Assembly (NCBI RefSeq): GCF_036711975.1
Contig: NC_091966.1
Span: 29,023,501 to 29,087,500, forward strand
DNA: 64,000 bases
Reading direction: 5' to 3'
From: Onthophagus taurus
Taxonomy: Eukaryota > Arthropoda > Insecta > Coleoptera > Scarabaeidae
The notes beneath the pieces were generated by a model, which worked only from the letters and a program-made list of their open reading frames with translations, had not been told where the DNA came from and ran no database searches. Each line of letters opens with the position of its first letter. Within the stretch, counting starts at the first letter, position 1. Both the position numbers and the translations under genes were made by a program. Of the stretch, positions 28,910 to 41,341 are shown one piece after another.

Positions 28910-31900
28910 TTAACGCTTTATAGTAACCACGATTGAATCGTCAGTTTTATCTCTTGTAGCTTGATAGGCTTCACGTTCCTTATCAGGGAATTTAGTTGGT
29001 AAATTTGGTGAATGCAAATGTACTTTAGCTGGATATCTAAAATTTATTAAAAATAATTATTATTACTTCAAAATGGATTAATAAATAATATACCTTATTC
29101 CAGCAATATCAATTTCATAATCACCAGAAAGAACAAAATCATTAGTAACTCTCTGTCTGACACCATAATCATTTAAATTTTCAACAAATCCTAAACATAC
29201 CTTAAAAATAAATAAAGTAAAAAAAAAGTAAATAAAATAGTTTTATTGAAATACTTGTTTTTTGAATGTAAATCCATATCCAGTAGTAGTACAAACTCCA
29301 ACGTATTTACCATCTCTATAAATTGGTTCTCCTCCCCATGGCCATAAATCAGTATCAGAACAATGATCCTCCAATAATAACTGGACATATTGTCGCTTAA
29401 TACCTTCTTCCCTCTGTTTTAATAAAGCATCTCTTCCAATAAAATCAACACCTTTCTAAAAAAAATACTTCTATTTGTATAACTCCCAACAAAAAAATAA
29501 ATAATCCTTTTACATCAAATTTAACTCTCCAAACTCGACCACATTCCAACGGAGTTGTTCTTGTGTCTAAATCTTGTCCCCAAAAAGCATAAAATCGTTC
29601 GACGCGCAATGCTCTCGTCGCATAATAACCAGCATGTTTCATCCCGTATTTCATCCCTTGTTCCAAAATGCTCGAATAAACGTGTAGAGCAAACTAAAAC
29701 AAAACTTAATAGAAAATGTATTCTTTTTCTGTGAATTCTTAATTAACTTCGTTAGGGATGTAAAGTACGTATCCTAATTCGCCTGTATGGGTTAGATTCA
29801 TAGTCCGGATTCCATTGGCAAGACCAACATCGAGCATTTTAAAAGTAAAAAATGGAAAATTTTTTGGGCTCAAATCGGTGTCGGTCAATTCAGAGAGTAA
29901 TGTTCTTGTAAATGGACCAATAATCGCTAATGCTGTGAACATACTTGTTACATCTGATAATGCAACCGTCGATGGGAGATGTTTTTGTAACCATACTTTA
30001 CATCTTGTTTGCTGAATTGTTGGAGCTATCATCATATAGCTAAATTTAATGAGAAAGTTGTATGCATCAATTTTATGAAAATATAAGATAAATTTGGAGA
30101 AATGCATTTTGTATTTGTAACACTTAATGATTCAAGTATAAAAATGTAAAAAATGCTATACAATTATTTAAATTTAAAATTGTGTAGGTATATGATATTT
30201 ATGGTTTTTGTAAAGAAAATGTTGCGGAAGCGGATGTAGAATATCGCCAACGGTTTCCACATGAGAGCAATTACAACAATCCATGAGCAATTACATCCAA
30301 ATCATGTAATACCTACAAGCGGTAGTAGACAACATATTATTATGTAGAATAATAATCGAGTTTAATTCTTCTTTTTATCGATAAAACAACTTTTAGGATG
30401 TCGTATTTTAAGCATCACAACGTTGTACAAGGTAATAGAATAATGTAATTTCAGCACGATGGAACTTCTATATATTTAACTTGACAAGTAAAATGACAAA
30501 ACGATGAAAAGTATGAAAAATCCTAACACCTAAACAAACGCGCCCAAGCAATGTGCCCTCAAAAGTTTAACATTGTTGGTAAATATCTTTGGACCCAATG
30601 TAAAATTTGTAAATTTAGGGTATCTTTACATTCATCCATAATTGAACTAAAAAATAGATAAGTTATTTTCGAAAAATAAAGTTGATCGACCGGAAAATAT
30701 GCAAATTTAGGACTATTTTTAATTTGCCAGAAAAATGTCTTAACTTTTTCAAATCATAATTAAATTTTTTACTTGATTTATAAATATTGGTACAATCTAT
30801 TGAAATCAATAGATCCAAAGATATTCGACTACTAAGCTATGTATGGTACTATTGTGTGAAAATATCTTGGGCACGGTCGTTAAAGAACTTCTGTTCTGAA
30901 CTAAATTTGACACTCTTCTCATCTTGAACAACATGAACACAAGTTGAGGTAAATTTTAAAGGTTTTATAGTGCATGTGAAATCGGCCACAGACTTAAAAA
31001 TGAAACTGCATATGTTTTCCATTTAGCATCTAAAATTTTGCAAATTTTATAAAACATAAATTTGAATAATACATACAAACTTTGTTCGTTGCGACTGCGC
31101 TACTTGCACTAAGCAGTTTAGTGCAGATGTTGTGTTCGTTGGGGACAGTGTAGTTTAGTGCAGTTGCACTCATACTGTTCGTTGGACCATGCGTAATACA
31201 ATTTCGTGCAGCCGGTGCAAGTTAGTGCAGATTTTGTTGAACCTGCTTTCGGTTAAGTTCAACAGGTGCAGTGTAATTCATTGTAACTAAAATGGCGAAA
31301 TATTAGGAAGCGTGTTTTGTGATAAATGAAGATGGAGATAAAATCAATTATTTTACCTTCACTTACTCCTTCCTACTACTTCCTTGCACTTACTTACACT
31401 TAATTGCACTATGACGCCATATTAGTGCCATGTCGTGCAGAGTAGGAAAGACCCAACGAACAAAGTTATAAATTATTCAAAATGATAAATAAGAAGTTAT
31501 GTAAAATTTAAAAAGAGTATCTAAAATCCATTTAACATGCAATTTTTGTCTTCGATAAAAACTAAAATATTGATATTAGTGATATTTGATAATAGACAGC
31601 AACAGAGTAGAGAGCAGTTCAACTGGCATATAAATTATTTGAATAAATATGTGGAATTAATAGGCAACTTTATACAGAGGAACTAGACTTAAAACAGTTT
31701 ACGAATGAAATATCAGTCCGGGGAACTCAGAAAAGATGTAAGAAAGAACAAAAAGCAACCACAAATCAACATAATGTGTAACAAAACATCAAGCTCTACA
31801 GATGAACAATCACATAACTAAAAATATCCTCAGGCGTCAGATTCTTATCAAATGGAGATAACAAACTGAACTAGTACAGTACTTTGTGAGGTCGGTTCGT

Positions 31901-34900
31901 TTTGACTGCAATCAAGTCCAATTATAAAGATCTAGGTAATTATAATTTGTTGGAACGTTGTGTTAACGGATTTACACGGAACAACAATGAAGGAAGTGCA
32001 ATCCTGTTCTAAAATTATCGAAATTGTTGGAAATATCGGTGCATGTGTATTCAAAGATGTAGTGAAAAGTATATTGCAAATAATACAAATACTGGAAATT
32101 GAAACACGGAAAAATACACATCGTTGGGCTGAATTTGCAAATTTACAACGCATTTACCTAACCGAGTGTATCAAAGGGGTATCAAAAGAAAGAAGAATGA
32201 GGTTGACAAAGCAAAAGAAATCTATTGAATGCGTCAACATCTAAAGAAGTTTGTCGAGTTTACCCAAGTTTTAAATAAATAAAATATTTAGTAAATAACT
32301 TATTTCAATGTAGTGTACGCAAAGCTTAAACACATTTTACTCAAAACCGGTATCAGAAATATCTCTGCAACTACAGATCTATATCAAATTTTGCACAGTT
32401 ATGCTTCACACAATAAACTAGTACGTATCGCGCTCTTACAATACCTATCAAAGATTTTTTTAATTATAAGCACTATTTTAATTTTCCACAATTTTGGGTC
32501 GAAAACACATCTGTTTTATTCCCATGATTGCCGTGACCACAAAATAAAATTTTTTAATTTTTTAAATTTTCGATAAAGTAGTTTCATCTTACTTTGTTTT
32601 TATTTATTTATCTCAAGTGGGTACAGAAACATTTCGAACCCAATCACTCTGTAGCACAAACAACCAGTTTTATACAAGTAAAATTACAGTTCACAATAAT
32701 AATAATGAACTAATAATAATGGTACAAAGCTGAATCGAAAGAAGAAAAATAAAACTAAGTCTAGGTAATATAAATATCACATATCAAATGAACGCCCGTG
32801 GAAACACACCAACTGCAGCAAAGAGCAATTTTAAAGTAGTTTATTGAACAGAGCTATTTTAACACGATTTGCGGATCTCGTCATTCTCAATAAAGAAGAG
32901 TTTTGACAGGCATTGGTTCTAGGAGTAAGTGTTACAAATAGAAAATCAAAGCGAAGTAATCTAGGAGGTACATGAACGCCTATAAAACCGACAAGCATTG
33001 GAGAATTACATTTGTTGTTCAAAAAATTATAAAAATATAACATATCCGCACAAAAGCGACGCTGGCTGAGAGTTAACATACGAAAAGAAGTGCAAGTTGA
33101 TCGTAACCAATATGTTGAACGGAAAATTGAAAATAAAGGTACTTGAGGAATTTAGATGGAATACCTCAATTCTAGATTTATATGAGTGATACTCAGGATT
33201 CCAAAGGACACTGCAAAAGTTAAGTGTGCTGTAGACATAGGCAAAATAGAGATTTGTAATTGCATCAATATTAGAAAAAGCTACCGTGGATCTCATAATA
33301 AATTCTAACATACGCCAGGCTTTGGAAAGAACAGTATCAATATGTTTATCAAATCTCTAATAAATGAGACACGTTGCAACTTCTCACCAGCGACGCTATA
33401 ATTGTAGTGGATTGTATTTACCCTCCTAGAGAACGAAAAAACATTACACTTTGATAAGTTTAATAAAAGGGGATTATTTAAGCAAAAAGCATGAAGATTA
33501 GTCAGAATACATTAAATATTGGGCATAATTAACGACGTCAAATATATTATTAACATAAATATTAAACAGTAAAAGGCCTAGTTGGCTACCCTGAGGAACA
33601 CCAGAAGGAACCGACACAGGATTAGAGAAAAAAGCTTATGAAATATTTTTCATTTATATACAAATTCACTGTTTTTAATTTTGAAGAATAATGAGTTTTT
33701 ATATTGTAATCTATGAGGTTAAACAACAGAATATAGATATCTAGGACAGGTGCATATAAACTGCAATAATACAATTTAATAATAAATTTTGTAAAAAATA
33801 TTTGACGAAAATCAATTGTGTCATTACAATGTTCTCTTTTGTTAAAACACCGCCTTTTCAAATGCAACCTTCGAATCGATATATTTTAAAGGACATCATT
33901 TTTTAGGTGCACATTACATTAAACACTTATAGAAAATATCCAACTTTTAAAAAGGAAAACCCAATTGCCTCTAATATTTAAGAGCACCTTATTATAATAA
34001 TATAATGTAACAATGATATAAATCAATGACTTGGATGGATCAATTAGATATTTCGAAATTCATAAAAAGAAAAACAAAATTGAAAATTTTTTCACCTTAA
34101 TTTTAAGGATGTTATGAGTCAGTTACAAACTACAATTGTTTAATTTTAAAATCAACCAAAAATATCATAAGCAGATTTTAATTGTACATGAATTGCTGAA
34201 TTTTACTTACTGATTTTCAGTTATCCTAGCTAAAGAACAATCATTTTCATAACCACCATACTTATTTTGCATTCCTGTATGAATTATACTTCCAATTGGA
34301 ACATCAACATCATTTGAACAAACATATTGTAAAGCATCCACTACTTCACGACCTTTAGACTTCAAAATTTAAAAATAATTGATGTATTTAGTACTAAATT
34401 AATATTCTATTTACCCATAAATCAATTTTTGTAAAAGAAGAATAATCACTGATTGCAATATTTTCTCGACAAGCTGCATATTCATCCGCAACATTTTCAA
34501 ACCAAGGTGGTTTACCAAACGTCTTTGTTTTTGCAATATTTTGAGGCCTAGACCAATCATCAAATTCATCTATAAAATATGGTACGTCTTATAATTAGTT
34601 TTACTACTAGTATTTCTTTACCTTCATCATCCATTCGATTTTGAAACCATGTTGGTCGTTCATACCCCATAACTTGACCAAATACAGCCCCCGCGTCTCT
34701 CAATTTTGGATAAACAGGTGACATTCTCAAATTTCTGCCCGTCTGAAATTCATGTAAAGGATACATTAAGCCGTAATGTAAACCAGGAACCTCTTTGACT
34801 CTGTCGCGTAGGAACTTTCTATTGTTGTGCAAACCTAAAAATCTCGACACTTCCAATTCATACATGTCGTAAGAAGATTCCCCCGCAACTATCATGTCTG

Positions 34901-36536
34901 CTGTAGCTCTACCAACTCCTCCGGCAGCTGAAATTCCTACAGTTTTCATACCTGCTGCTATAAAATAATTTCTAATCTACAAACAAAAAATAATAAAATA
35001 AGTGTTAAATTCTGACAAAAAAGATTTCACCTCTGGGGCTTCTCCAACAATCCATTTGCAATCTGGGCTAAAAGCTTCAGGACCGTTACATAATTTATCT
35101 AAAACAGCGTTTCCAAGTGTAGGTACTCTAAAAAGTAGTTGTTCCAATAAAATATGAAAATGATCCCAATCTTCCGGTAAAAATCTATCCTTTGGACTAA
35201 CTAAAAAGACAAATTAAATGTTGAACCAACATATTAATATAGATAGACTATTACTATTGTAATCAGCAATAATTTTAATGTTTTGTTTTAATTTTGACTT
35301 TGTAGTAATAATGAAATAAATAAAAACAAAAAATCTATTTACCAGGTATTTTTCCATCTTCAAAAGCAGGTTTTGCTGTAGGTTCAAATCCCCCAGCAAG
35401 TAAACGACCATTATTTTCTCTAAAGTAAATGTAACCATCTTGATCTCTAACAACTAATTTTAAAGTTATGCAATTAATAATAAATAAATGAAATAATAAT
35501 CACTACCTGGTAATAGTGAATCTAAACCTGGTATAGGTTTTGTGTGTAAATAATAATGTTCAACAGCATGCAAAGGGACTTTAACATAAGGTTCTGATAA
35601 TTGACCTATTCCTCGTGCCCAAAAACCAGCGCAATTTACAAAATATTCACATTCGATCTTCCCAAGGTTAGTTTCAACGCTTTTCACACAACCCTTTTCT
35701 TGATTTATTCTTTTAACAGTGCAGTTTTCTAATACATTTATTCCTATGAAAAAAAAATGATTTAAATATGTTAATTTTTTTATTTAATGTTTACCTAAAC
35801 TTCTAGCTTCTTTCACAAGTGATAAACAGATATCATAAGGGTCACCTACACCATCAGAAGGAATCCATAACCCTCCTTTAACACCATCAATATTTAAAAT
35901 TGGACATCTCTCTTTACATTCATCGGGTGTTAAAAGTTCACATTCAATATCCCAGGATCTAAATAATTAATTAAATTACTTTTATGTTAAATAACAGTAC
36001 TTTTTTAATATTGTATTATATCAACTTACACTGATTGAGCTTTCATTCTTTTAAAAACAAACATTCTATCCATAGTTCTAGCTAAATTTACACTTCCACA
36101 TTGTTTCCATCCTGTGGGTAATTTCTTAGATTCTAATTCCTTGTATAAATCAATACTAGATTTTGTTAGATTTACTTGAGCTAAGCTAGGTTTAAAAACA
36201 CCTATAAGACCCGAAGAATGCCAAGTTGTTCCACCTCCAATTCTAAAGAATTAACAAATTTTTAGTGTTAATAAGTTTTGGTTAATATGATACCTACCTG
36301 TGTTGTTCTATTAATACAGTATCATTAGCCCACCCCAATTTGGCTAAATGATAAGCAACAGAGGCTCCCATAACTCCACCACCACAAATAACAACTCGTG
36401 CATGTTGTGGTACTGTTGTAGCCGGTTCATTATCAGTTGTGGATGCAGTACCACTAAAATTATTTAACCTGATACTGAATACTTCGTTCGTATACTTATT
36501 TGTAGTGTAATAAAATCGAGTATATCGAGTAAACAT
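28910..36536 (-). CDS. PDPR: PDPR: pyruvate dehydrogenase phosphatase regulatory subunit, mitochondrial
   Basis: Mitochondrial flavoprotein-like regulatory subunit of pyruvate dehydrogenase phosphatase; in vertebrates it lowers the phosphatase's Mg2+ sensitivity. Fourteen phase-consistent exons: 36536-36298, 36242-36030, 35958-35795, 35743-35507, 35453-35343, 35200-35031, 34976-34622, 34569-34415, 34359-34211, 30039-29748, 29693-29514, 29455-29255, 29200-29094, 29036-28910; 899 aa (human about 879). Visible: a basic, acid-poor N-terminus likely to be a targeting peptide; GGGVMG (52-57) of a DAO-type FAD fold; FVNCAGFWARG; and a C-terminal GcvT-like half with NAGYYALRSL-like HAGYYATRALRVE, TPLECGR and LDLWPWW-like TDLWPWGGEP. 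It resembles PDPR more than sarcosine dehydrogenase, notably in FYAFWGQD. The exon 10 donor (GTTAAT) is weak. Intron 9 is 4.2 kb and repeat-filled. Confidence 0.93.
31078..31467. mobile_element. 390-bp MITE with 14-bp terminal inverted repeats
   Basis: AACTTTGTTCGTTG (31078-31091) is the exact reverse complement of CAACGAACAAAGTT (31454-31467). The interior has repeated GTGCA and TTAGTGCAG words and no coding. The end sequence and size suggest a non-autonomous PIF/Harbinger-like element, but the target-site duplication is not clear. Confidence 0.7.
31935..32245 (+). pseudogene. C-terminal transposon-protein fragment
   Basis: The plus strand near 31950 reads NLLERCVNGFTRNNNEG, and after frame changes the sequence remains rich in Lys and Arg to about 32245. 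A NLLxRCxxGxTxNxNE motif followed by a basic tail is familiar from a group of insect transposon-encoded proteins. The fragment is too short and broken for firm family assignment. Confidence 0.35.
32600..33880 (-). mobile_element. Non-LTR retrotransposon RT remnant (BMC1/Jockey-like)
   Basis: Minus-strand pieces follow the order of a LINE ORF2. A palm region with decayed FQKGRST-like and DFSKAFDRLDYNI-like patterns lies near 33690-33870. PVSVPSGVPQGSQLGLLLFN lies near 33560-33620, and a thumb/C-terminal region near 33300-32830 (LSKAWRMLEFIMRSTVAFSN, then FAYVYSTLNFCSVLWNPEY). A final LTLSQRRFCADMLYFYNFLN segment reaches about 33080. The YADD block is lost and many stops are present. Orientation is the same as PDPR. 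Confidence 0.75.
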
Positions 36537-37084
36537 AATTAATTTTGGTTAGACACCGAAATTGACATTGAAATACTGAAGAATATTTCTAGAAGACTTT
36601 TTTCAATTCGTGTTATTTATAAAAGCTTTTCTTAAATAGTGCGACTATTACCCATTTTAGACTGACGAAGATTAAAATAAAAAAATATCGTTTTGGAGGT
36701 TACAACATAACCTTTAATTTTGACATTTTTAAATTAGTGCCGTTTTTAAGTATAGAAGCGTGCAAAAGTTTAAGATAATTATAAGAAGTTATGATTTTTT
36801 CAACTATACTTTTAACACAATTTGAAATTAAAAATAATCAGAAAAGCATTAATAATATTATTCAAATTAATATAAATTAACATTACAAAAGAGCGGCTTT
36901 TTATTTTGTATATGTGTATTAATTTCTAAAATATTTAAAATAATTATAAACTGTTACGTAACTCTCTAGATACATAACCTTTGTGCTTTATCACTTAAAA
37001 TGTGTTAATTTCATGCTGCTAAACTTTACTTTACTAAACTGTTATCACAAGATAACTCGAGAACATTTAGAGAATTAGTGTTAA

Positions 37085-37350
37085 TTGGATCTTACATCCA
37101 AGCAAACTCATCGAAATTTTCATCTTGAATGTGATAAGTGCTGCCCAAATGCGGTTTTTATATCTTTAGAACGATCAAGTAATTCTGCATAAGTGGGACG
37201 AGCTCTATCAGTACAGACGCTAACATGTTTATGCCAATTCAAATTATTTTCAGATATTAATGTATCAAGAATCTCAAACAGGTCCTCATCCTTTGTTCCT
37301 ACATAAACCGAACATACTATATGATAATGAGCATCCTTATTATTATCTCT
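37085..37350 (-). pseudogene. hAT-like transposase fragment (ZBED/SCAND3 type)
   Basis: A minus-strand frame reads DLFEILDTLISENNLNWHKH and continues VSVCTDRARP. This corresponds to the DxFEVLDxxIxExxLxWxxCVxVCTDGA block of hAT transposases, which carries a catalytic Asp. The expected GAxAM after CTD is replaced by RARPTY. Only about 85 codons remain before stops. Confidence 0.55.
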
Positions 37351-37399
37351 AGCTTATATAACTGCAATTCAAGTTTGACTCATATAAGTACAAAGGCTT

Positions 37400-37470
37400 T
37401 CACGGCCGGTGTTAATTAAACTAAAACAAGAACTAACACCAGCACTAGCACTAGAACTAACACTATACCT
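37400..37470. repeat. Short tandem-like CTAACAC/CACTAG array beside a CACGGCCGG motif
   Basis: GGCTTTCACGGCCGGTGTTA near 37395-37415 is followed by degenerate ACTAACACCAGCACTAGCAC units to about 37465. The period is about 6-12 bases. It looks like an element end with internal short repeats. Confidence 0.5.
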
Positions 37471-37975
37471 AGAAATTTTCGGGTTAAGCCGTGTGTCTTC
37501 TGAAAGTGTGAAGAAGGTTGCCAAAAATCACAAAACTGCTATTTATCAAATTTGTTACTGTTTATATAAAACGCTGTTTAACTTCACTAAATTTAAATTA
37601 TAAGTCGACTGACTGAATCGAGCTACCAAAGCTTACTTATACAGAGGTACAAAATGTAAAAGAAGTTGCAGATTTTTCCCCTTAACTTTAGAGGGTAACT
37701 TGGAGAAGAAGAGGTTTTGAACAGAAAGTTATATGAAAGTCATCCCCTGAATAGCTTCAAAAATTTTAAGGTTATTTCTAACTCTTTACAGTACAGTAGT
37801 GGCGTTTTCATGTATCCATATTGATTATACTGTATTTGTTCATTCGTCTAAATATTTTAGTAAGACAGTTTTATTCCAGTATATATTACATCCAAACATT
37901 TTTTCCATTGTCCACTCGGATAATAGTGTCAAAGTGATTTAAAATCAATCTAACCCTAATATTTTACAGACTTTT

Positions 37976-38745
37976 ATGTTCTGCAGAATATTGCAGAACG
38001 ATAGAATGTTTTGGCAGCTTTGCGAGGACACAGAAGGTCGGTGGCTATCAAAGGGTACATGTTTGGCTAGATTTGTAACATTATATGATAGTATCATACA
38101 ATTTTTTGAAAGTAATGATAAGACTAATCTGTGTCAACAATTAAAAGCAGTAAAGAATCATGCCTTTTACTTGGCAGATATTTTCAAGAGATTTAACGAT
38201 ATCAATTTGCAGCTTCAAGGAGCTAATAAAACTCTTATAGGTTGAAAAAGTATTGTGCCATTATTTATTGACAAGCTTCAACTACTTCGTCATAATCTAT
38301 TGAAGACAGAATTTCATCAGTTTCCTCATTTACTATGTATAAAAGATGATGTATCTCCAGAGAATATGGAACCTCAACAAACTTAAATTGGATGACGACT
38401 GGATGAAGACTATTTTTACGGCAGATATTGAGAAGAACTGTTAGAAATTAGATATGATAAAGAAAGTAAACAAAAATTTGACAGTGGTGGATATGAAAAT
38501 GTCTGGCAAAATAAAAAAATGCCCAAATATATATATTATATCCAAATATGTGGAAAATGATATTCTGTTTGTTGATACTTTTCCCTGCCTCATATCTTGT
38601 GCAATCAGGATTTAGTGCAGTTTAATCATATTATGACCAAAGAAAGAAACCGCCAAAATATTTCCGAAAAAGGAGACCTTCGTTTGGTCCTCACCAGCAT
38701 CAGCCTGAGGAATCGCACTAATAATGAAATTAAGTAATGTAATTT
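37976..38745 (+). pseudogene. hAT-like transposase C-terminal half
   Basis: The opening 89-codon frame (37976-38242) has EGRWLSKGTCLARFVTLYDS and AFYLADIFKRFNDINLQLQG. These match the VRWLSKGxxLxRxxEL and YLxDIFxxLNxLNxxLQG blocks of ZBED5/SCAND3-type hAT transposases. Further frames show KLQLLRHNL near 38270. Near 38590-38710 there is a decayed dimerisation region whose last part resembles KGDLRLxLTxI. Stops and indels abound. It is on the opposite strand from the hAT fragment at 37.1 kb, so these are two insertions or an inverted one. Confidence 0.65.
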
Positions 38746-39099
38746 CTATTTATGCAAAGTGTAAATAAAAAGATATACTTAACTATAGTAAGTTGTTTTA
38801 TAAAGGTTTATTCTGTCAAACTTTGCGAAAATCCGACATAAAGTACTTGGTAAGTAATTATTATTATATGCTTTAATTTGCTGTAACTCTGCTTTAGAAA
38901 TTTTATACATTTTTTTCCCTACATGATATGTACATCACCATTATTGTGGAACTGGTGGGTGGTTAGAAAATTTTACTACTAACAGAGATACAAAAGTGGG
39001 CAGTAAGTATAAAAAGGTTGAGTACCCCTGATCTACACTGATAACTTCTCGCACGATCTGCAGCTACACTTTTCCATTTTACTAGGGTCGTACTGTCCG

Positions 39100-39620
39100 A
39101 CTGCTCAGGCCAAAATAACTGCTACAAATACAGTAGCTTATGTGATCATCGACTCTAAAAAAGTTGGCAGAAACGTTGTAATCTGCACTGATAGCAGAGA
39201 GGCTATGCTAGCGGTTAATAGGCATCGAATTAAATCATCGTTAGTGAAGTCCTGTTGGAATTCACTTGAGGAGGCTAATATCGGAAATAAGGGACACGAT
39301 CATGCGGACAGGCTGGCGAAACGGGCGGCTAAGAAGTCCCCCGAACCATTTGTACCACTAACTTTTAATACAGCATCAAAGCTGATCAACTCCATCTCCC
39401 ATCGAGCTTGTTGCGACAGAGGGGATGAGACTGCAGTAGGTGTGTTTACAAAGAAAACTCTGCTCTACCCTGACCGGAAGAGGTCAACTCAGTTTCTGGG
39501 AAAATCACAAAGTGACTTGAGGCTCCTCACCCAATTCCTGACCGAACACTGCAGGTTACGTAAGCATATGTTCTATATGAAGCTGGCGAACACACCCCTC
39601 ATATTGTTTGTGAATTGAGA
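39100..39620 (+). pseudogene. LINE RNase H domain remnant
   Basis: A 158-codon plus-strand frame includes NVVICTDSREAMLAV, the second RNase H strand with its catalytic Asp. It also has GNKGHDHADRLAKRAA, the last catalytic block (GNExADxLAK in functional copies). The WVPGHxGI segment between them is deleted, leaving LEEANIGNKGHD. A tail of about 85 residues carries a TQFLTEHCRLRKHM pattern, like the LTGHxxLxxHL region after RNase H in I/R1-type LINEs. Confidence 0.7.
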
Positions 39621-39689
39621 CTTTTAAGATCAAAACACAAAAACGCGCGCACTACGATACGCGGAACACGCATTTCGGTTATTACTGTT

Positions 39690-40740
39690 TTATTCTGGCA
39701 TACCAAGATATTTTGCGGTGTCGGCGTTGCCATTTATGTGTACTGGGACATAGATTAATTTCTTATAAGTAAAGTTTATGTATGTCAATTTATTTGTATT
39801 TAATTTTATTAGCCATCGTTTGGTCCAGTTTTCTATTGAATTTAAGGCCAATTCTAACTTATTTGCTGCAACTATATCATTTTCTGCAACAGCCAAGATC
39901 GCTGTGTCATCTGCGAATGTAGCTGTTAAAGTTTCTGGAATCTGAGGAAGGTCGAATGTGTAGAGGAAGCACAGCGTTGGACCAAGCACACTTACTGGAG
40001 GAATGCCGGCTTGTATTTCATGTAGTGGTGAATAAACGTTTAGTAGTTGACTATACGTTGATGGTAGTATTTGGTCTATTTTGTAATTTAAACCATCAAA
40101 CCAGACTTTGTCTAAAGCTTGTGCAACATCCAAAAATACGGCGGAGCAGGCTTCATTTTCTTTCATTGCTATTTCGATAGTATTAGTTATTCTATGCACT
40201 TGGTCTATTGTTGCATGTTTATTCCCAAACCCAAATTGATGTGTTGATATTAGGGCTTTTTCTTCTATGACAGGTTTTAGTCTTTTTAAAAGTAATTTTT
40301 CAAGTAGTTTTGAGAGTAAGGGTAATAATGAGATTGGCCTCTATAATGTAACATCTGTGGGGAGTTTACCAGGTTTTGGCATCATTATTATTTCAGCAAC
40401 TTTCCATATACTTCGGAAGTATTTCTGTTTAAAAGCAGCATTAATTATGTGTAATAGCTTTGCAATCGCTCGTTTGGGTAGAAATCAGTATTGCCTACTG
40501 ATTTCTTTATATTTAGTATTCGTATTTTACAATACAGTTCTTTCATTCTTCCACATGGTATATTACTCTGTTGATCACTTTGAATTATACTAGGAACACT
40601 ATTTAACATAGTTGTTGGACTATCTGATGTAAAAGTTTCTTTGACCCATGAATGAACTGTAAATTGTGGGGATGTACATAGGGCCTGCTGGGGCCTAAGT
40701 GCTGTGAAGGAATCATTCCTACATGAAACTACATACAAGT
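39690..40740 (-). mobile_element. Jockey-type non-LTR RT remnant
   Basis: A 169-codon minus-strand frame (40199-39690) has SAVFLDVAQALDKVWFDGL (palm block, second Asp region), AGIPPVSVLGPTLCFLYTFD (a decayed [10 protein letters not shown]) and ATFADDTAILAV (FADD active site). It continues to TAKYLGMPE, the end of the RT core. Upstream on the same strand, in other frames (40200-40420), are PLLSKLLEKLLLKRLKPVIE and a GFGNKHATIDQVHRI-like segment, preceded by VAEIIMMPKPGK. The frame change near 40200 and several substitutions inactivate it. Confidence 0.8.
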
Positions 40741-41341
40741 TTAAACATAAAATAGACTATATCCATGCACTACTGACATTTTTGCATGTAGTGTCACACG
40801 TGATTCCAATACAAAATAAAAAATAATTTGCATCACGGCGAGATAGCCATTTCTTTAGTACTCTTGTGCTAGTTAAAGAAATGTAACTTAGCAGTGAGGT
40901 TTTTCTGTGTAATTAATAAGTTGAGTGTAGGTCAGTTTTGCATGCTTTTTCAGATATATTGATGTAACGATGTTAAAAATGTTATATTCTTTTCTATGAT
41001 ATATTTGTACTACAATATAGCAAAAAAATTCTAATATTAAAATATTTGTTTAACATAAATTTTGATTTTTGAATAAAACAAAATATGAAAAACATCGCGT
41101 CATCTATGAAACCCAACCTATAATCACGGATGGCCGATATTGTAGACAGCAGCCATTAGAAAAAATCCGTCATTCTTCAGCTTCGTCAATATGTCGAACC
41201 GTTTGTACTTCATCTAATGAACATCATTGTGATAAACTGCACATTTCGTACTACATGTGTGCCCGACCATCAGACACATAACGTCAAAGTCTCACATTTT
41301 CGCTAGTAAAGAGGTAAAAAAAATTTAGCGTTACACGCACG

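Larger units (their letters stand above)
30040..34210. other. PDPR intron 9 (4.2 kb)
   Basis: Contains a 390-bp MITE (31078-31467), a transposase-like remnant (31935-32245) and a LINE RT remnant (32600-33880). The stretches 30040-31077 and 33890-34200 are AT-rich and unassigned. Confidence 0.65.
36537..41341. other. PDPR-TOMM40 intergenic region
   Basis: The two genes diverge from this 4.8-kb gap, whose outer parts must carry their separate promoters. The middle is a patchwork of dead transposons, listed individually. No host gene was recognised. The stretches 36537-37080 and 40750-41340 show nothing beyond AT-rich sequence. Confidence 0.6.

Noticed and set aside
28910-36536. Sarcosine or dimethylglycine dehydrogenase
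   Set aside because: These share the FAD and GcvT-like folds, but several blocks (CGGGVMGASVAYHLAKLGW, FYAFWGQD, TPLECGR) fit PDPR better.
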